From Shewanella sp. UCD-KL21 (lineage in GTDB: Bacteria; Pseudomonadota; Gammaproteobacteria; Enterobacterales; Shewanellaceae), in assembly GCF_001957135.1 (NCBI RefSeq), contig NZ_MPHK01000006.1:1-64000 (forward strand): DNA of 64,000 nt, written 5' to 3'. Shown here piece by piece: positions 1 to 8,241 of this stretch (position 1 is the stretch's first letter; every line of letters starts with the position of its first letter). A program made the position numbers and the translations under genes. The notes beneath the pieces are model-generated. The model made no database searches. It was not told where the DNA came from and was given only the letters and a program-made list of their open reading frames with translations.

Positions 1-487
1 AAAGTGGGTGGTAGACTGCCAACATGTGGGTAAAGGACTGCCAGCGTTAAAGTACCTGTCGCGATACCTTTATCGCGGCGTGTTACCCGATAAAAATATC
101 GTCAGTAATATCGACGGACAAATTAGTTTTGAGTATCAAAATAGCCAAACCAACACCACTGAAATACGTACATTACCTACTGTCGAATTTCTATGGTTGG
201 TACTGCAACATGTACTGCCGAAAGGCTTACGGCGAGTCAGAGATTTTGGATTACTCAGAGGAGGTTCAGCCAGGCTGCGGCAACGAATACGCTTGATGTT
301 AGCCGTTGCTGGAGCGGTGTTATCACCGCTCGAAAACATCACTAAGACACAAGCCGTGCGACCTTGCCCTTACTGCAGACAACCGATGGTATTTATGGGC
401 TATTTGCAACAAAAGAATAGGAATAAGCATGCACGACTGACAAGCTTTATTAGGCAAAAAACAACGACACCTAACGCCACTGTTTAA
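1..487 (+). mobile_element. IS91-type (Y2) transposase, C-terminal part only
   Basis: This is the 3' part of a rolling-circle transposase gene; the reading frame is already open at base 2, so the N-terminal half with the catalytic tyrosines lies off the left edge. The visible part resembles the end of the IS91-family transposase domain: the 'KYLSRYLYRG' stretch corresponds to the conserved 'RYLARYTHR' of the family, followed by a basic region and a C-terminal CPYC cysteine pair that could bind zinc. Rolling-circle transposases of this type nick the ori end of the element and move it without target duplication. No frameshift is visible in the part that can be read, so the element may be intact. 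Family assignment rests on recognised motifs, not a search. Confidence 0.8.
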
Positions 488-599
488 GCACAAGGATTAA
501 AAAGTTAACACTTAAGAGGCGGAGCAAGAAAAGTTTAAGGAGGTGCTAAGGCATTGATATTTTGAGGTAACGAAATTAGCTGACGGTGCTAAGGGATCG

Positions 600-825
600 A
601 TGCGGCTAGTAAAAAATGTTACGGCTCAGCACACACCTAAAAAGCGTAAGATCTTACGCCGATATTTACACTATAAAGGTATCACTCGGGCTTGTTCAAC
701 ACTTGGGATAAGGACGCGGCTACGCGCGGCCTATCCTTATACGTTAGTTCGTTCGTTAGTAAGACTTAGAAGAGGATTTACTAAGCCTTACAAACATAAT
801 TGCTGAATCAGAAACATATCATCAC
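600..825. other. Gene-free DNA after the transposase containing a GC-rich hairpin (possible IS91 ori end)
   Basis: Between the transposase stop and the next gene (about 700 bases) there is no convincing gene; a 68-codon open frame at 600-806 has no homology I recognise. The notable structure lies at about 701-746: GGATAAGG ... CCTTAT arms around a GC-rich core (GCGGCTACGCGCGGCC), followed at 747-754 by two GTTC tetranucleotides. IS91-family elements are known to end downstream of the transposase gene in a hairpin directly next to a GTTC/GAAC target, so the element boundary may be near 746-754. The same segment also looks a little like an integron attC site (GTTCAAC on the left, ACGTTAG on the right), but the right core does not fit the consensus. 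Confidence 0.4.
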
Positions 826-949
826 TTTGTAATACTTATTACTGAATTTTGGCGGAAACCTCACCGAATCAATAACCTTACTTTTAGTCATTAAGCCATT
901 CGCCATTGCCGCTGTAAGACTTAGTCCACTGTTCAGTAAGTATTACAAA
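826..949. repeat. 124-bp segment bounded by inverted repeats (MITE-like)
   Basis: TTTGTAATACTT plus ACTGAA at 826-846 is mirrored by TTCAGT plus AAGTATTACAAA at 932-949. The arms pair over 18 positions with a three-base bulge (ATT, 838-840) in the left arm. The interior has no coding capacity. No clear target-site duplication flanks it. It may be a tiny non-autonomous element, or a cruciform-forming leftover of an insertion. Confidence 0.4.
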
Positions 950-1182
950 TTTATAGTAATTTTTTACTATTACATTAAAAAATCAGCGTCAAAAAACTGG
1001 CATTTCCATCAAAATTAAGCCATAGTTAAAAAGTATGCTAAAGCATTACAGTAATAACCGACTATAATGATTAACAACCAGCGGAACTCAATGGATATTG
1101 AGCCTCCAAGCGGTAACCTTCTGATATAAACCCAACACCTAAGTTGATACGATATCGGTTAGACAAAAGGATCTGTGGCCGA

Positions 1183-1719
1183 ATGCCAAGTAGACTATTA
1201 CAAACATTCATTTTGCTCGCGTTGATTGCAAGCCCTATCGCATCAGCCAATAGCATTTATAAGTGCATGAAAGATGATCGCGTCGTCTTTAGTCAAACCG
1301 TCTGCCCGAAAGAGTATCGTCAGCACAAAATCGAATTTCAATTAGGGATCACTACCGAAGTCGACTCTGATAAAGTTGTCCTTAAAGAAGACCCGCTCAA
1401 AGCCCTACTGAAGAAAAAAACCATTTCAAAAGAGAAGTTAATTCAATTACTTGATAGTGAAGTGTATCGATTGAAGCAAGAAAACAGCTACTTCGAAATT
1501 CTCCGTGCCAGTGAAATTCAAAAACTTGATCGTAATCGCTATTGGCATAAAAAAGAAAAAGATGATCCTGGTTACATTAAGGATTTGAAAGAAATCAATT
1601 CACGCTTTGACGAGCTTATGAGCAATAATCGTCAAGTTATCATTGTATTAACTGATCATAAAAAGAAAATCATCGAAGAAAGTGATGCGCCAACATCACT
1701 GGCACAAAAAGAAGGCTAG
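1183..1719 (+). CDS. Secreted DUF4124-like protein of unknown function
   Basis: A 178-residue protein starting at the ATG at 1183; a TTG-initiated extension to 1144 exists, but the residues from 1183 form a clean signal peptide (MPSRLLQ, then a hydrophobic run ending ASA), so the later start is chosen. The mature N-terminus has the YKC ... VFSQT.C pattern typical of DUF4124 proteins, whose two cysteines probably form a disulfide in the periplasm. The rest is highly charged and likely helical, with many Lys and Glu residues. No enzyme motif is visible. It stands alone and is followed by its own terminator. The function is unknown. Confidence 0.7.
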   Translation: MPSRLLQTFILLALIASPIASANSIYKCMKDDRVVFSQTVCPKEYRQHKIEFQLGITTEVDSDKVVLKEDPLKALLKKKTISKEKLIQLLDSEVYRLKQENSYFEILRASEIQKLDRNRYWHKKEKDDPGYIKDLKEINSRFDELMSNNRQVIIVLTDHKKKIIEESDAPTSLAQKEG

Positions 1720-1721
1720 CC

Positions 1722-1753
1722 GCGACTAAAAGTCATTTAGTCGCTTTCATTTT
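1722..1753 (+). terminator. Intrinsic terminator
   Basis: GCGACTAAA (1722-1730) pairs with TTTAGTCGC (1736-1744) around the loop AGTCA and is followed by TTTCATTTT. It sits three bases after the stop codon of the DUF4124-like gene. Confidence 0.7.
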
Positions 1754-1848
1754 AGTTAAGTACTTATTCCAACTTCACCAGCCAGTCTCAAGTTAAACAC
1801 TAGGCCAAACTCAATATTCTTGAGAAGCAAAGCAAATTACTGCAGCCG

Positions 1849-2046
1849 CTAATCTGGCTTAAATACCCCAATCATATTGCCATTGGCTTTTTCAGCCACT
1901 TTAGCTTCCGTTTGCTGCTCTCGATAATCACAATCAGTACATTCCACAGTTTCAATACCATTTTCTTTGAATAATACGATACTGTCTTGGGCGTGACATT
2001 TAGGGCATTTTGCTCCTGCAACGAAGCGCTTTTTAATTTTTGACAT
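1849..2046 (-). CDS. yheV: YheV family putative zinc-ribbon protein
   Basis: A 65-residue protein with two cysteine pairs (CPKC near residue 14 and CTDC near residue 36) that make a small zinc ribbon, plus the family's FVAGA start and VFKPD-type end. In E. coli yheV sits next to kefB, kefG and yheS. Here the Kef potassium efflux genes are missing, and yheV is divergent from yheS with a 164-base gap that must hold both promoters. The biochemical role of the family is not known. The identification is from motif, size and neighbourhood. Confidence 0.85.
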   Translation of the reverse strand: MSKIKKRFVAGAKCPKCHAQDSIVLFKENGIETVECTDCDYREQQTEAKVAEKANGNMIGVFKPD

Positions 2047-2210
2047 AATGTTGTTATTTTTCTAATGTAATTGTGCAAATCCTATGATGCTATTTTGCCA
2101 TGATTTCAGCCAAAGCGTCTCACTATTTCACAGAAATAAAATGTCATTCAGCATTGGGATACGTTATTATCGCTGCACTTTACGTATTCACTCCAATCAA
2201 GTTGCTATTC

Positions 2211-4121
2211 ATGATCAACATCAGCCAAGCTCAGCTTATTCGCGGAACCAAAACCTTACTCGATGATGCCAACCTTACCGTTTATCCAGGCCATAAAGTG
2301 GGACTGGTCGGGGCCAATGGCACCGGAAAATCAACCCTGTTGGCGTTGATTTTGGGGCAGTTACAACTTGATAAAGGTGAGTTTAGCCTTCCTGCGGGTT
2401 GGCAAATAGCCACTGTAGCCCAAGAAACTCCCGCGCTAGAGGTGTCTGCACTGGAATATGTGCTTGATGGTGATACTGAATTTCGCGAGCTTGAAGGTCA
2501 ATTAAACAAAGCTCAAGATGAAGATGACGGCCATAAAATTGCCCTCATCCACGGTAAAATTGATGCTATTGGCGGCTATGCGATTAAATCTCGCGCCGGC
2601 TCATTGTTGGCAGGCTTAGGTTTTAGCGAGGCGGAGCAAAGCAATCCGGTAAAGAGCTTTTCAGGTGGTTGGCGTATGCGACTCAACCTTGCTCAAGCGC
2701 TGCTATGTCGCTCCGATTTACTGCTACTGGATGAACCCACCAACCACTTAGATTTAGATACCATGTACTGGCTAGAAGGCTGGATTAAGGCCTATCAAGG
2801 TACCCTTATCCTCATCAGCCATGACCGTGATTTTATTGATGGTATCGTGGATGAAATTGTTCACGTTGAACATACCAAGCTTAATTACTACAAAGGCAAC
2901 TACAGCTCCTTTGAGCGGATCCGCGCCGAACGTATGGCCCAGCAGCAAGTGGCCTATGAGCGTCAACAAAAAGAACGGGCACATATGCAGACCTTTGTTG
3001 ACCGCTTCCGCTACAAAGCCAGTAAAGCTAAACAAGCCCAAAGCCGCTTAAAAGCGCTGGAGAAAATGGCTAACTTACTGCCATCCCATGCAGACAGCCC
3101 ATTTCACATGGCATTTCGTGAGCCTGAAGCCTTGCCTAATCCATTAGTGACGATGGAGAAAGTCTCTATTGGCTATGATGATAAAACCATCCTTAGCGAA
3201 GTGGAGCTTAACTTAGTACCAGGTGCACGTATTGGCTTACTGGGCCGAAATGGCGCAGGTAAATCAACCTTAATTAAGTTGCTATCGGGCCAATTACAAC
3301 CCAAAACGGGTAGATACCAACCCAATCCAGGAATGAATATTGGTTATTTTGCTCAGCATCAAATTGAATTTTTAAGTCTTGATGATACCCCGTTACAGCA
3401 CATGGTGCGGTTAGCGCCTAACGCAAAAGAGCTAGAACTGAGAAACTTTCTCGGCGGTTTTGGTTTTAATGGCGATATGGCACTTGCCCCCGTTAGACCC
3501 TTTTCTGGTGGCGAAAAAGCGCGCTTAGTGTTGGCGCTATTAGTTTGGCAGCGTCCTAACGTACTGTTACTGGATGAGCCCACCAACCACTTGGATTTAG
3601 AAATGCGTCACGCATTGACAATGGCGCTGCAAACATTTGAAGGTGCGATGGTGATTGTGTCACATGATCGACATCTTTTACGTTTAAGCTGTAGCGATTA
3701 CTACTTAGTAGACCAAGGCGCTGTTAAACCATTCCAAGGTGATTTAGATGATTATCACCAATGGTTATTAGATGCGGCTAAAGCGGCCCAGTCTAATAGC
3801 AGCAAAGATACCTCAGCCAGTCCAAGTATTGATAAAAAGCAGCAAAAACGCATTGAAGCAGAGCTAAGACAGAAAGTGTCGCCACTGCGTAAAAAACAAA
3901 TAAAGTTAGAAACTGAGCAACAAAAAATCACTGCCAGATTAGCAGAGTTAGAAATAGAGTTAGCTGATGGCTCACTTTATGAAGCTGACAATAAAGCTAA
4001 AATGACCAAAGTACTCAATGAAAGAACCACGCTCACCCAATCAATGGACGAAAGTGAAATGAGCTGGTTTGAGCTACAAGAAGAAATTGAAATTATCGAA
4101 CAAGAGTTTGGTATCGGTTAA
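2211..4121 (+). CDS. yheS: ABC-F family ribosome-associated ATPase YheS
   Basis: A 636-residue cytosolic protein with two ABC ATPase domains and no membrane segments, the mark of ABC-F translation factors that act in the ribosomal E site. Walker A motifs are GANGTGKST (about residues 34-42) and GRNGAGKST; the signatures are SFSGGW and PFSGGE, and each is followed by LLLDEPTNHLD. A charged linker joins the domains and a Lys/Glu-rich coiled-coil tail closes the protein. The open frame extends upstream to 2100, but the ATG at 2211 (MINISQAQL) matches the family start and the length of the E. coli protein (637 residues). The gene after it follows by 31 bases and is probably co-transcribed. Confidence 0.93.
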   Translation: MINISQAQLIRGTKTLLDDANLTVYPGHKVGLVGANGTGKSTLLALILGQLQLDKGEFSLPAGWQIATVAQETPALEVSALEYVLDGDTEFRELEGQLNKAQDEDDGHKIALIHGKIDAIGGYAIKSRAGSLLAGLGFSEAEQSNPVKSFSGGWRMRLNLAQALLCRSDLLLLDEPTNHLDLDTMYWLEGWIKAYQGTLILISHDRDFIDGIVDEIVHVEHTKLNYYKGNYSSFERIRAERMAQQQVAYERQQKERAHMQTFVDRFRYKASKAKQAQSRLKALEKMANLLPSHADSPFHMAFREPEALPNPLVTMEKVSIGYDDKTILSEVELNLVPGARIGLLGRNGAGKSTLIKLLSGQLQPKTGRYQPNPGMNIGYFAQHQIEFLSLDDTPLQHMVRLAPNAKELELRNFLGGFGFNGDMALAPVRPFSGGEKARLVLALLVWQRPNVLLLDEPTNHLDLEMRHALTMALQTFEGAMVIVSHDRHLLRLSCSDYYLVDQGAVKPFQGDLDDYHQWLLDAAKAAQSNSSKDTSASPSIDKKQQKRIEAELRQKVSPLRKKQIKLETEQQKITARLAELEIELADGSLYEADNKAKMTKVLNERTTLTQSMDESEMSWFELQEEIEIIEQEFGIG

Positions 4122-4152
4122 TGCATAATGCAGATAACAAGGAATAGGATCA

Positions 4153-4602
4153 GTGCAGCAGTTTAATTCATTACTATGGCGAGATTGTGAAAGCCAATAC
4201 GCTACTAACCCTCAGCGCTACATCAGCGTTCAGGATGCTTACCAAGTGAATGTTAACATGCTGCTACTGGCGCAATACCTTGATAAAAAAGGCTATCTAC
4301 TGCCATTAGTTCAATGGCAAGCACTGGCGGCTACCATAAACGATTGGGACACCAAGGTCGTTAACCCTTATCGCACCTTGCGCCGTTTAGCGAAGGAGCA
4401 TATTAAAGCTAATGAATATCAGCAAATGCTCGACATTGAGTTAATGCTGGAGCGTAAAACCCAGCAAATGCTCCTTAACAAGCTCAATACTGTTACCCCA
4501 GAGATTAAAGCCAAACAGCATTGTGTAAATAAAAATACCGATAACTACTTGTCATTATTCGGGATTAACCATGATGACTTTAAAAATTTACCCGTAATTT
4601 AA
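4153..4602 (+). CDS. TIGR02444 family protein
   Basis: A 149-residue protein that matches the short TIGR02444 family by its N-terminus (FNSLLWRDCESQY, then the VNVNMLLLAQYL stretch). The start is a GTG with an upstream GGAATAGGAT purine tract. It is predicted to be soluble and mostly helical. Family members often lie just downstream of yheS in this group of bacteria, as here, but no activity is known. The last 30 or so residues (from KAKQHCV on) look less conserved. Confidence 0.75.
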   Translation: MQQFNSLLWRDCESQYATNPQRYISVQDAYQVNVNMLLLAQYLDKKGYLLPLVQWQALAATINDWDTKVVNPYRTLRRLAKEHIKANEYQQMLDIELMLERKTQQMLLNKLNTVTPEIKAKQHCVNKNTDNYLSLFGINHDDFKNLPVI

Positions 4603-4631
4603 TACCGCTGCAGACTAAAAAACGCATGGCA

Positions 4632-6227
4632 TTAAACCTTAGCTGACGGCTTTAAACGCTCTGCTAATAAGGTCGCATTTCTGGCCACAATCGCGTAAAT
4701 CGATAACTGCGGATTAGCCCCTAAACTGGTTGGAAACATGGAGCCATCCATGACAGACAAGTTTTCAAAATAATGGGAACGCCCCTCACTGTTGATCATC
4801 GATAGGGTTTTATCTTCGCCCATAGCGCAGCCGCCCATCACATGGGCTGAGGCTACAATGGTTTTTAATAAACCAATATCCATAGTGGCAATGGTTTGCT
4901 TGGCTTGTTGCCAATTAAGCTGCTTGCCAACACCATCATTAATGGGCAACACGGCATTAGCACCTGCTGCAAATTGCAGCTCAGCCATAGTGGCAAACGC
5001 CCTTCTCGCGGTATCCCAAAAAGGCTTTTGTAGCGGATAATCTAACGCAAAGCCGGTATCAGTTAAGCGCACTTGCCCACCTTGAGACTGGGCCGAATAG
5101 CCATCACGCACCAGCGCAATCATCACCTGTAAATTGTTAAACTGGGTCATTAACTCGGCATGACTACGACCATAACCAATAGTTTTTGATGCGATTAATA
5201 CTGGATGGATCGGCGGCACTTCTAATTTATAACCCAGCTCTCCGGCTGCGCCATCACGCCACACAAACTCATCGGAATATATCGATTGCGGCGCGCCGCT
5301 ATGGCCATCAATTTGCTTATCAAAAATGCTGCCTGATAACAAAGTAGGATGAAGAAAGGTTTTACCTAAAAGCTGATAAGGATCTGGGGTATTAGCACGC
5401 ATTAAAATCGTCGGCGTATGCAGAGCGCCCGCGCTCAGAATATAGTGCTTCGCCTTAAAAGTCAGAGTCGCGCCATGGCCTGAAGCAAGATGCGCTCTGG
5501 CGGTTAAACCTGTCACTTTATCGGCTTTATGCTGCAGCTCAGTAATTTTAGCGTTTGATATTAACTGAGCGCCTTGCTCTAAGGCACTCGGTATGGTGGT
5601 GACCAGCATAGACTGCTTGGCGTTGACCGGGCACCCCATGCCGCAATAACCCGTATTCCAGCAACCTTTAACATTACGTTTGATCACCGTATATTCCCAA
5701 CCGAGTTTTTCACAGCCTTCTTTTAAGGCCGCATTATTACGATTAGGTTGAAATTGCCACTCGCTGATATTTAGCCGCGTTTCCATTTTTTCAAACCATG
5801 GCAATAAGCTTTCTGACGATAGGCCTTTAACTGACTTTTCTTGAGCCCAAAATGCTAAGGCTTGCTCAGGGGTTCGAATTGAGGTGGTCCAATTAACCGT
5901 CGTTGAGCCGCCCACACTGCGACCTTGAAAAATACCAATACCTTTGTCAGCAGTTTTCATCGCTGCAGCTTGCTGGTATAGATCAGGGTAAGCACGGCGC
6001 TCTTCCATATTAAAATCGCTGGACGATTTAAGTGGTCCAGCTTCAACCATGATGACCTTAAGACCCGCTTGAGTGAGGATTTCAGCTGCAGTTCCGCCCC
6101 CCGCGCCCGTGCCGACAATCACTACGTCTGCTTCAAAATGCTGATCGTTTTCAAGTTTACTGGCATCAATATGTTGCCAGCCAGCTTTTAAACCTTCTGT
6201 AATGGGGTCAATAATATTAGCGGCCAC
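4632..6227 (-). CDS. GMC-family FAD oxidoreductase
   Basis: A 531-residue flavoprotein of the glucose-methanol-choline oxidoreductase family. The dinucleotide-binding motif GTGAGGG is at residues 39-45, the second GMC signature region (GRSVGGSTTVNWT) follows at about 104-116, and the C-terminal domain carries HVMGGCAMG and the closing DGSMFPTSLGANP motif. A cysteine cluster (CWNTGYCGMGCP) near residue 189 is typical of the membrane or long-chain alcohol branch. Translation starts at a GTG behind AGGAG. It has no signal peptide of its own; the upstream gene 36 bases away encodes a Tat-leader protein, so the pair may be exported as a complex. The substrate cannot be read from sequence; choline, sugar alcohols, sterols or long-chain alcohols are all possible. 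Confidence 0.85.
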   Translation of the reverse strand: MAANIIDPITEGLKAGWQHIDASKLENDQHFEADVVIVGTGAGGGTAAEILTQAGLKVIMVEAGPLKSSSDFNMEERRAYPDLYQQAAAMKTADKGIGIFQGRSVGGSTTVNWTTSIRTPEQALAFWAQEKSVKGLSSESLLPWFEKMETRLNISEWQFQPNRNNAALKEGCEKLGWEYTVIKRNVKGCWNTGYCGMGCPVNAKQSMLVTTIPSALEQGAQLISNAKITELQHKADKVTGLTARAHLASGHGATLTFKAKHYILSAGALHTPTILMRANTPDPYQLLGKTFLHPTLLSGSIFDKQIDGHSGAPQSIYSDEFVWRDGAAGELGYKLEVPPIHPVLIASKTIGYGRSHAELMTQFNNLQVMIALVRDGYSAQSQGGQVRLTDTGFALDYPLQKPFWDTARRAFATMAELQFAAGANAVLPINDGVGKQLNWQQAKQTIATMDIGLLKTIVASAHVMGGCAMGEDKTLSMINSEGRSHYFENLSVMDGSMFPTSLGANPQLSIYAIVARNATLLAERLKPSAKV

Positions 6228-6262
6228 GTCTCACTCCTAAACACGGTTTACATCAAAGAAAA

Positions 6263-6763
6263 TTAGGCGGTCAAAAAAGTGGGTTTAGCGTAATGTAACC
6301 GCCCCCAATGCTCTGGGCAGGCATAATAACTGGATAGCACTAATTCCCGTAAGCCAAGATAGGCAGTTTGCAGCATTTGCAGAAAATGATGGCGCCACTC
6401 TTCTAGCATCAACACTAACTCATCAGCAGAGCGAAGCATCAATGGCGTTAGGCTACTCGTTAGCAGCAATAAACCCATCCGGCTCTCAAGTAGATTTAAT
6501 AACTGATTAATCTCGCTTTTTTGATCTTCAGGTAACACACTGATGGTTTGATTAATTGCCACTATCGTACGATTAATAAAGGCTTCGCGATAATTAGCAA
6601 CTTCTGGCAAGGTGCCATCCATAAAAATAGGGATCAGCACATTAAAAAGTAAACGATGATTTTCATCAGGATGATCGGTAATGTCTGGGGTGTATAAACT
6701 CACACCCAAGGCCAGCGCGGCGGTACCGGTAAAGGCGCCTGCCAAAAAGGTTCTTCGTTTCAT
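6263..6763 (-). CDS. Tat-exported small subunit of the GMC dehydrogenase
   Basis: A 166-residue protein with a twin-arginine leader (MKRRTFLAGAFTGTAALALG), the kind found on small subunits of periplasmic sugar and gluconate dehydrogenases. The ATG at 6763 is chosen over one six codons upstream because AAGGGAT lies just before it and it places the twin arginines near the N-terminus. The mature part is helical and contains no cofactor motif. It is the first gene of a two-gene unit with the GMC flavoprotein, which lacks a leader; by analogy with gluconate 2-dehydrogenase subunit 3 it probably carries the flavoprotein across the membrane. The subunit role is inferred from leader and neighbour. 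Confidence 0.7.
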   Translation of the reverse strand: MKRRTFLAGAFTGTAALALGVSLYTPDITDHPDENHRLLFNVLIPIFMDGTLPEVANYREAFINRTIVAINQTISVLPEDQKSEINQLLNLLESRMGLLLLTSSLTPLMLRSADELVLMLEEWRHHFLQMLQTAYLGLRELVLSSYYACPEHWGRLHYAKPTFLTA

Positions 6764-6861
6764 AGTTATCCCTTGCTGCAAACATCTGTGATAAAGTGGT
6801 CGCTAACAACATTTAAACATACGTTTGAACATTCACAAACTATTGCACTATAAATACCCTT

Positions 6862-7824
6862 ATGAAAAAGATTTTTACTCCACCATGGTGGGCAGTAAGT
6901 CCTCATATTCAAACGATTCTACCTGTTTTATTTAAGGTGGCCAAACCAGACACTCGTAGACAGCGCCAAGAGCTTGCTGACGGTGATTTTATTGATTTGG
7001 ATTGGTTAGGCAAGCCGCAAAATGGCCAGCCAATTTTAGTGCTCCTCCATGGACTTGAAGGCAGTAGTGAATCACACTATGTCAGACGCATGCTACAAAC
7101 TGCCCAAGACCATGGCTTATGCGCTGTTGTCCATCATCACCGTAGTTGCTCAGGCGAGCCAAATCGATTAGCCAGAAGTTACCATAGTGGCGACACTCAA
7201 GATATTCAATTTACCCTAACTCAGTTACATCAGCAGTACCCAGAATCACCACTGTATGCCGTCGGCTACAGTTTAGGCGGCAATGTACTGGCAAAATATC
7301 AAGGTGAACAAGGCGAGCAAAGCTTGCTGGAAAAAACCATTATTGTTTCAGCGCCTTTGTGGCTCGCAGCCTGTGCTAAAAAATTAGAAAAGGGCTTTTC
7401 AAAGGTTTATCAGCAGCATTTAATAAAGCAGCTGCAAGCCAAAATGCACGGCAAAGTACTGCAAAGCAATTTGGTTGAGAAAATGCCCGTCACTGAAGCG
7501 CAAATTCAGCAATTAACCACCTTCTATTTATTTGATGATAAAGTGACCGCGCCTTTACACGGTTTTGCTGACGTGAATGATTACTACCAAAGAGCCAGTG
7601 GTAAGCCTTTTTTAAAAACGGTCAGCAAGTCGACCTTAGTTATCCATGCCCAAGACGATCCTTTCATGACCGATGATGTCATTCCTGCGGCAGTAGAATT
7701 ATCAGAACATGTGGAATATGAACTACACCCCAAAGGCGGTCATGTTGGCTTTATCAGCGGCGGCGTTCCTTGGAAGCCACGTTTTTACCTTGAATCAAGA
7801 ATTATCCATTTTTTAAAGAGCTAA
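6862..7824 (+). CDS. yheT: YheT family alpha/beta hydrolase
   Basis: A 320-residue alpha/beta hydrolase. The oxyanion region is LLHGLEGSS (about 62-70), the nucleophile elbow is GYSLGGN (serine near 137), and the late acid and histidine are in HAQDDPF and PKGGHVGF. The beginning WWAVSPHIQTI is the signature of the YheT/ABHD1-3 esterase family, which acts on acyl esters. It is divergent from the Tat/GMC pair and runs straight into yheU, two bases after its stop. The natural substrate is unknown. Confidence 0.9.
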   Translation: MKKIFTPPWWAVSPHIQTILPVLFKVAKPDTRRQRQELADGDFIDLDWLGKPQNGQPILVLLHGLEGSSESHYVRRMLQTAQDHGLCAVVHHHRSCSGEPNRLARSYHSGDTQDIQFTLTQLHQQYPESPLYAVGYSLGGNVLAKYQGEQGEQSLLEKTIIVSAPLWLAACAKKLEKGFSKVYQQHLIKQLQAKMHGKVLQSNLVEKMPVTEAQIQQLTTFYLFDDKVTAPLHGFADVNDYYQRASGKPFLKTVSKSTLVIHAQDDPFMTDDVIPAAVELSEHVEYELHPKGGHVGFISGGVPWKPRFYLESRIIHFLKS

Positions 7825-7826
7825 TT

Positions 7827-8093
7827 ATGCTTATTCCTTATGATGCCTTGCTACAACTGCCACCAGCAACATTAGACAATTTAATTAAAGAGTACTTATT
7901 TACCCAAATTGAAGATGGCTCTTTTGGCCAAACCGATGACGCTCAGTTACAAAATGCGATTAATCAATGTAAACAAGCTTTAAAACAAGGCGAACTCATC
8001 GTTGAATTTAGCGAAGAGGATGAATCCATTGCCATTAGACAAAAAGAGCAGATCATTCACCCAAACAGTGATGACAAAGAGCCATTCTTTTAA
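7827..8093 (+). CDS. yheU: YheU family (UPF0270) small acidic protein
   Basis: An 88-residue protein with the family's start MLIPYDALLQLPPATLDNLIKEY-like pattern and the DGSFG segment, followed by an acidic tail. Members are about 70-90 residues long. It begins two bases after yheT, so the two are translated from one message, and prkB follows 148 bases downstream, the same order as in E. coli. No function is established for the family. Confidence 0.87.
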   Translation: MLIPYDALLQLPPATLDNLIKEYLFTQIEDGSFGQTDDAQLQNAINQCKQALKQGELIVEFSEEDESIAIRQKEQIIHPNSDDKEPFF

Positions 8094-8241
8094 TGCAAGA
8101 TTGACCTAACCCGTTTCAAGCCGTATAAATAGAGTCTGTTTTTCTTCAGGTTGAAACATGTGAATGTGAATGACTAACGGATTATAAAATACTGAATTGT
8201 CATCATAATTAACTTCTTCACGTTTGATCTAGGTAGGATAA

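Noticed and set aside
700..754. Integron attC site
   Set aside because: The left core GTTCAAC fits but the right core GTTAGTT does not match GTTRRRY, and no integrase gene or cassette array is present. The IS91 ori end explains the hairpin and the GTTC better.
600..806. A 68-codon open frame after the transposase
   Set aside because: It is rich in Arg and Leu, overlaps the hairpin and GTTC motif, has no ribosome site and no family resemblance. It looks like a chance frame in non-coding DNA of the element end.
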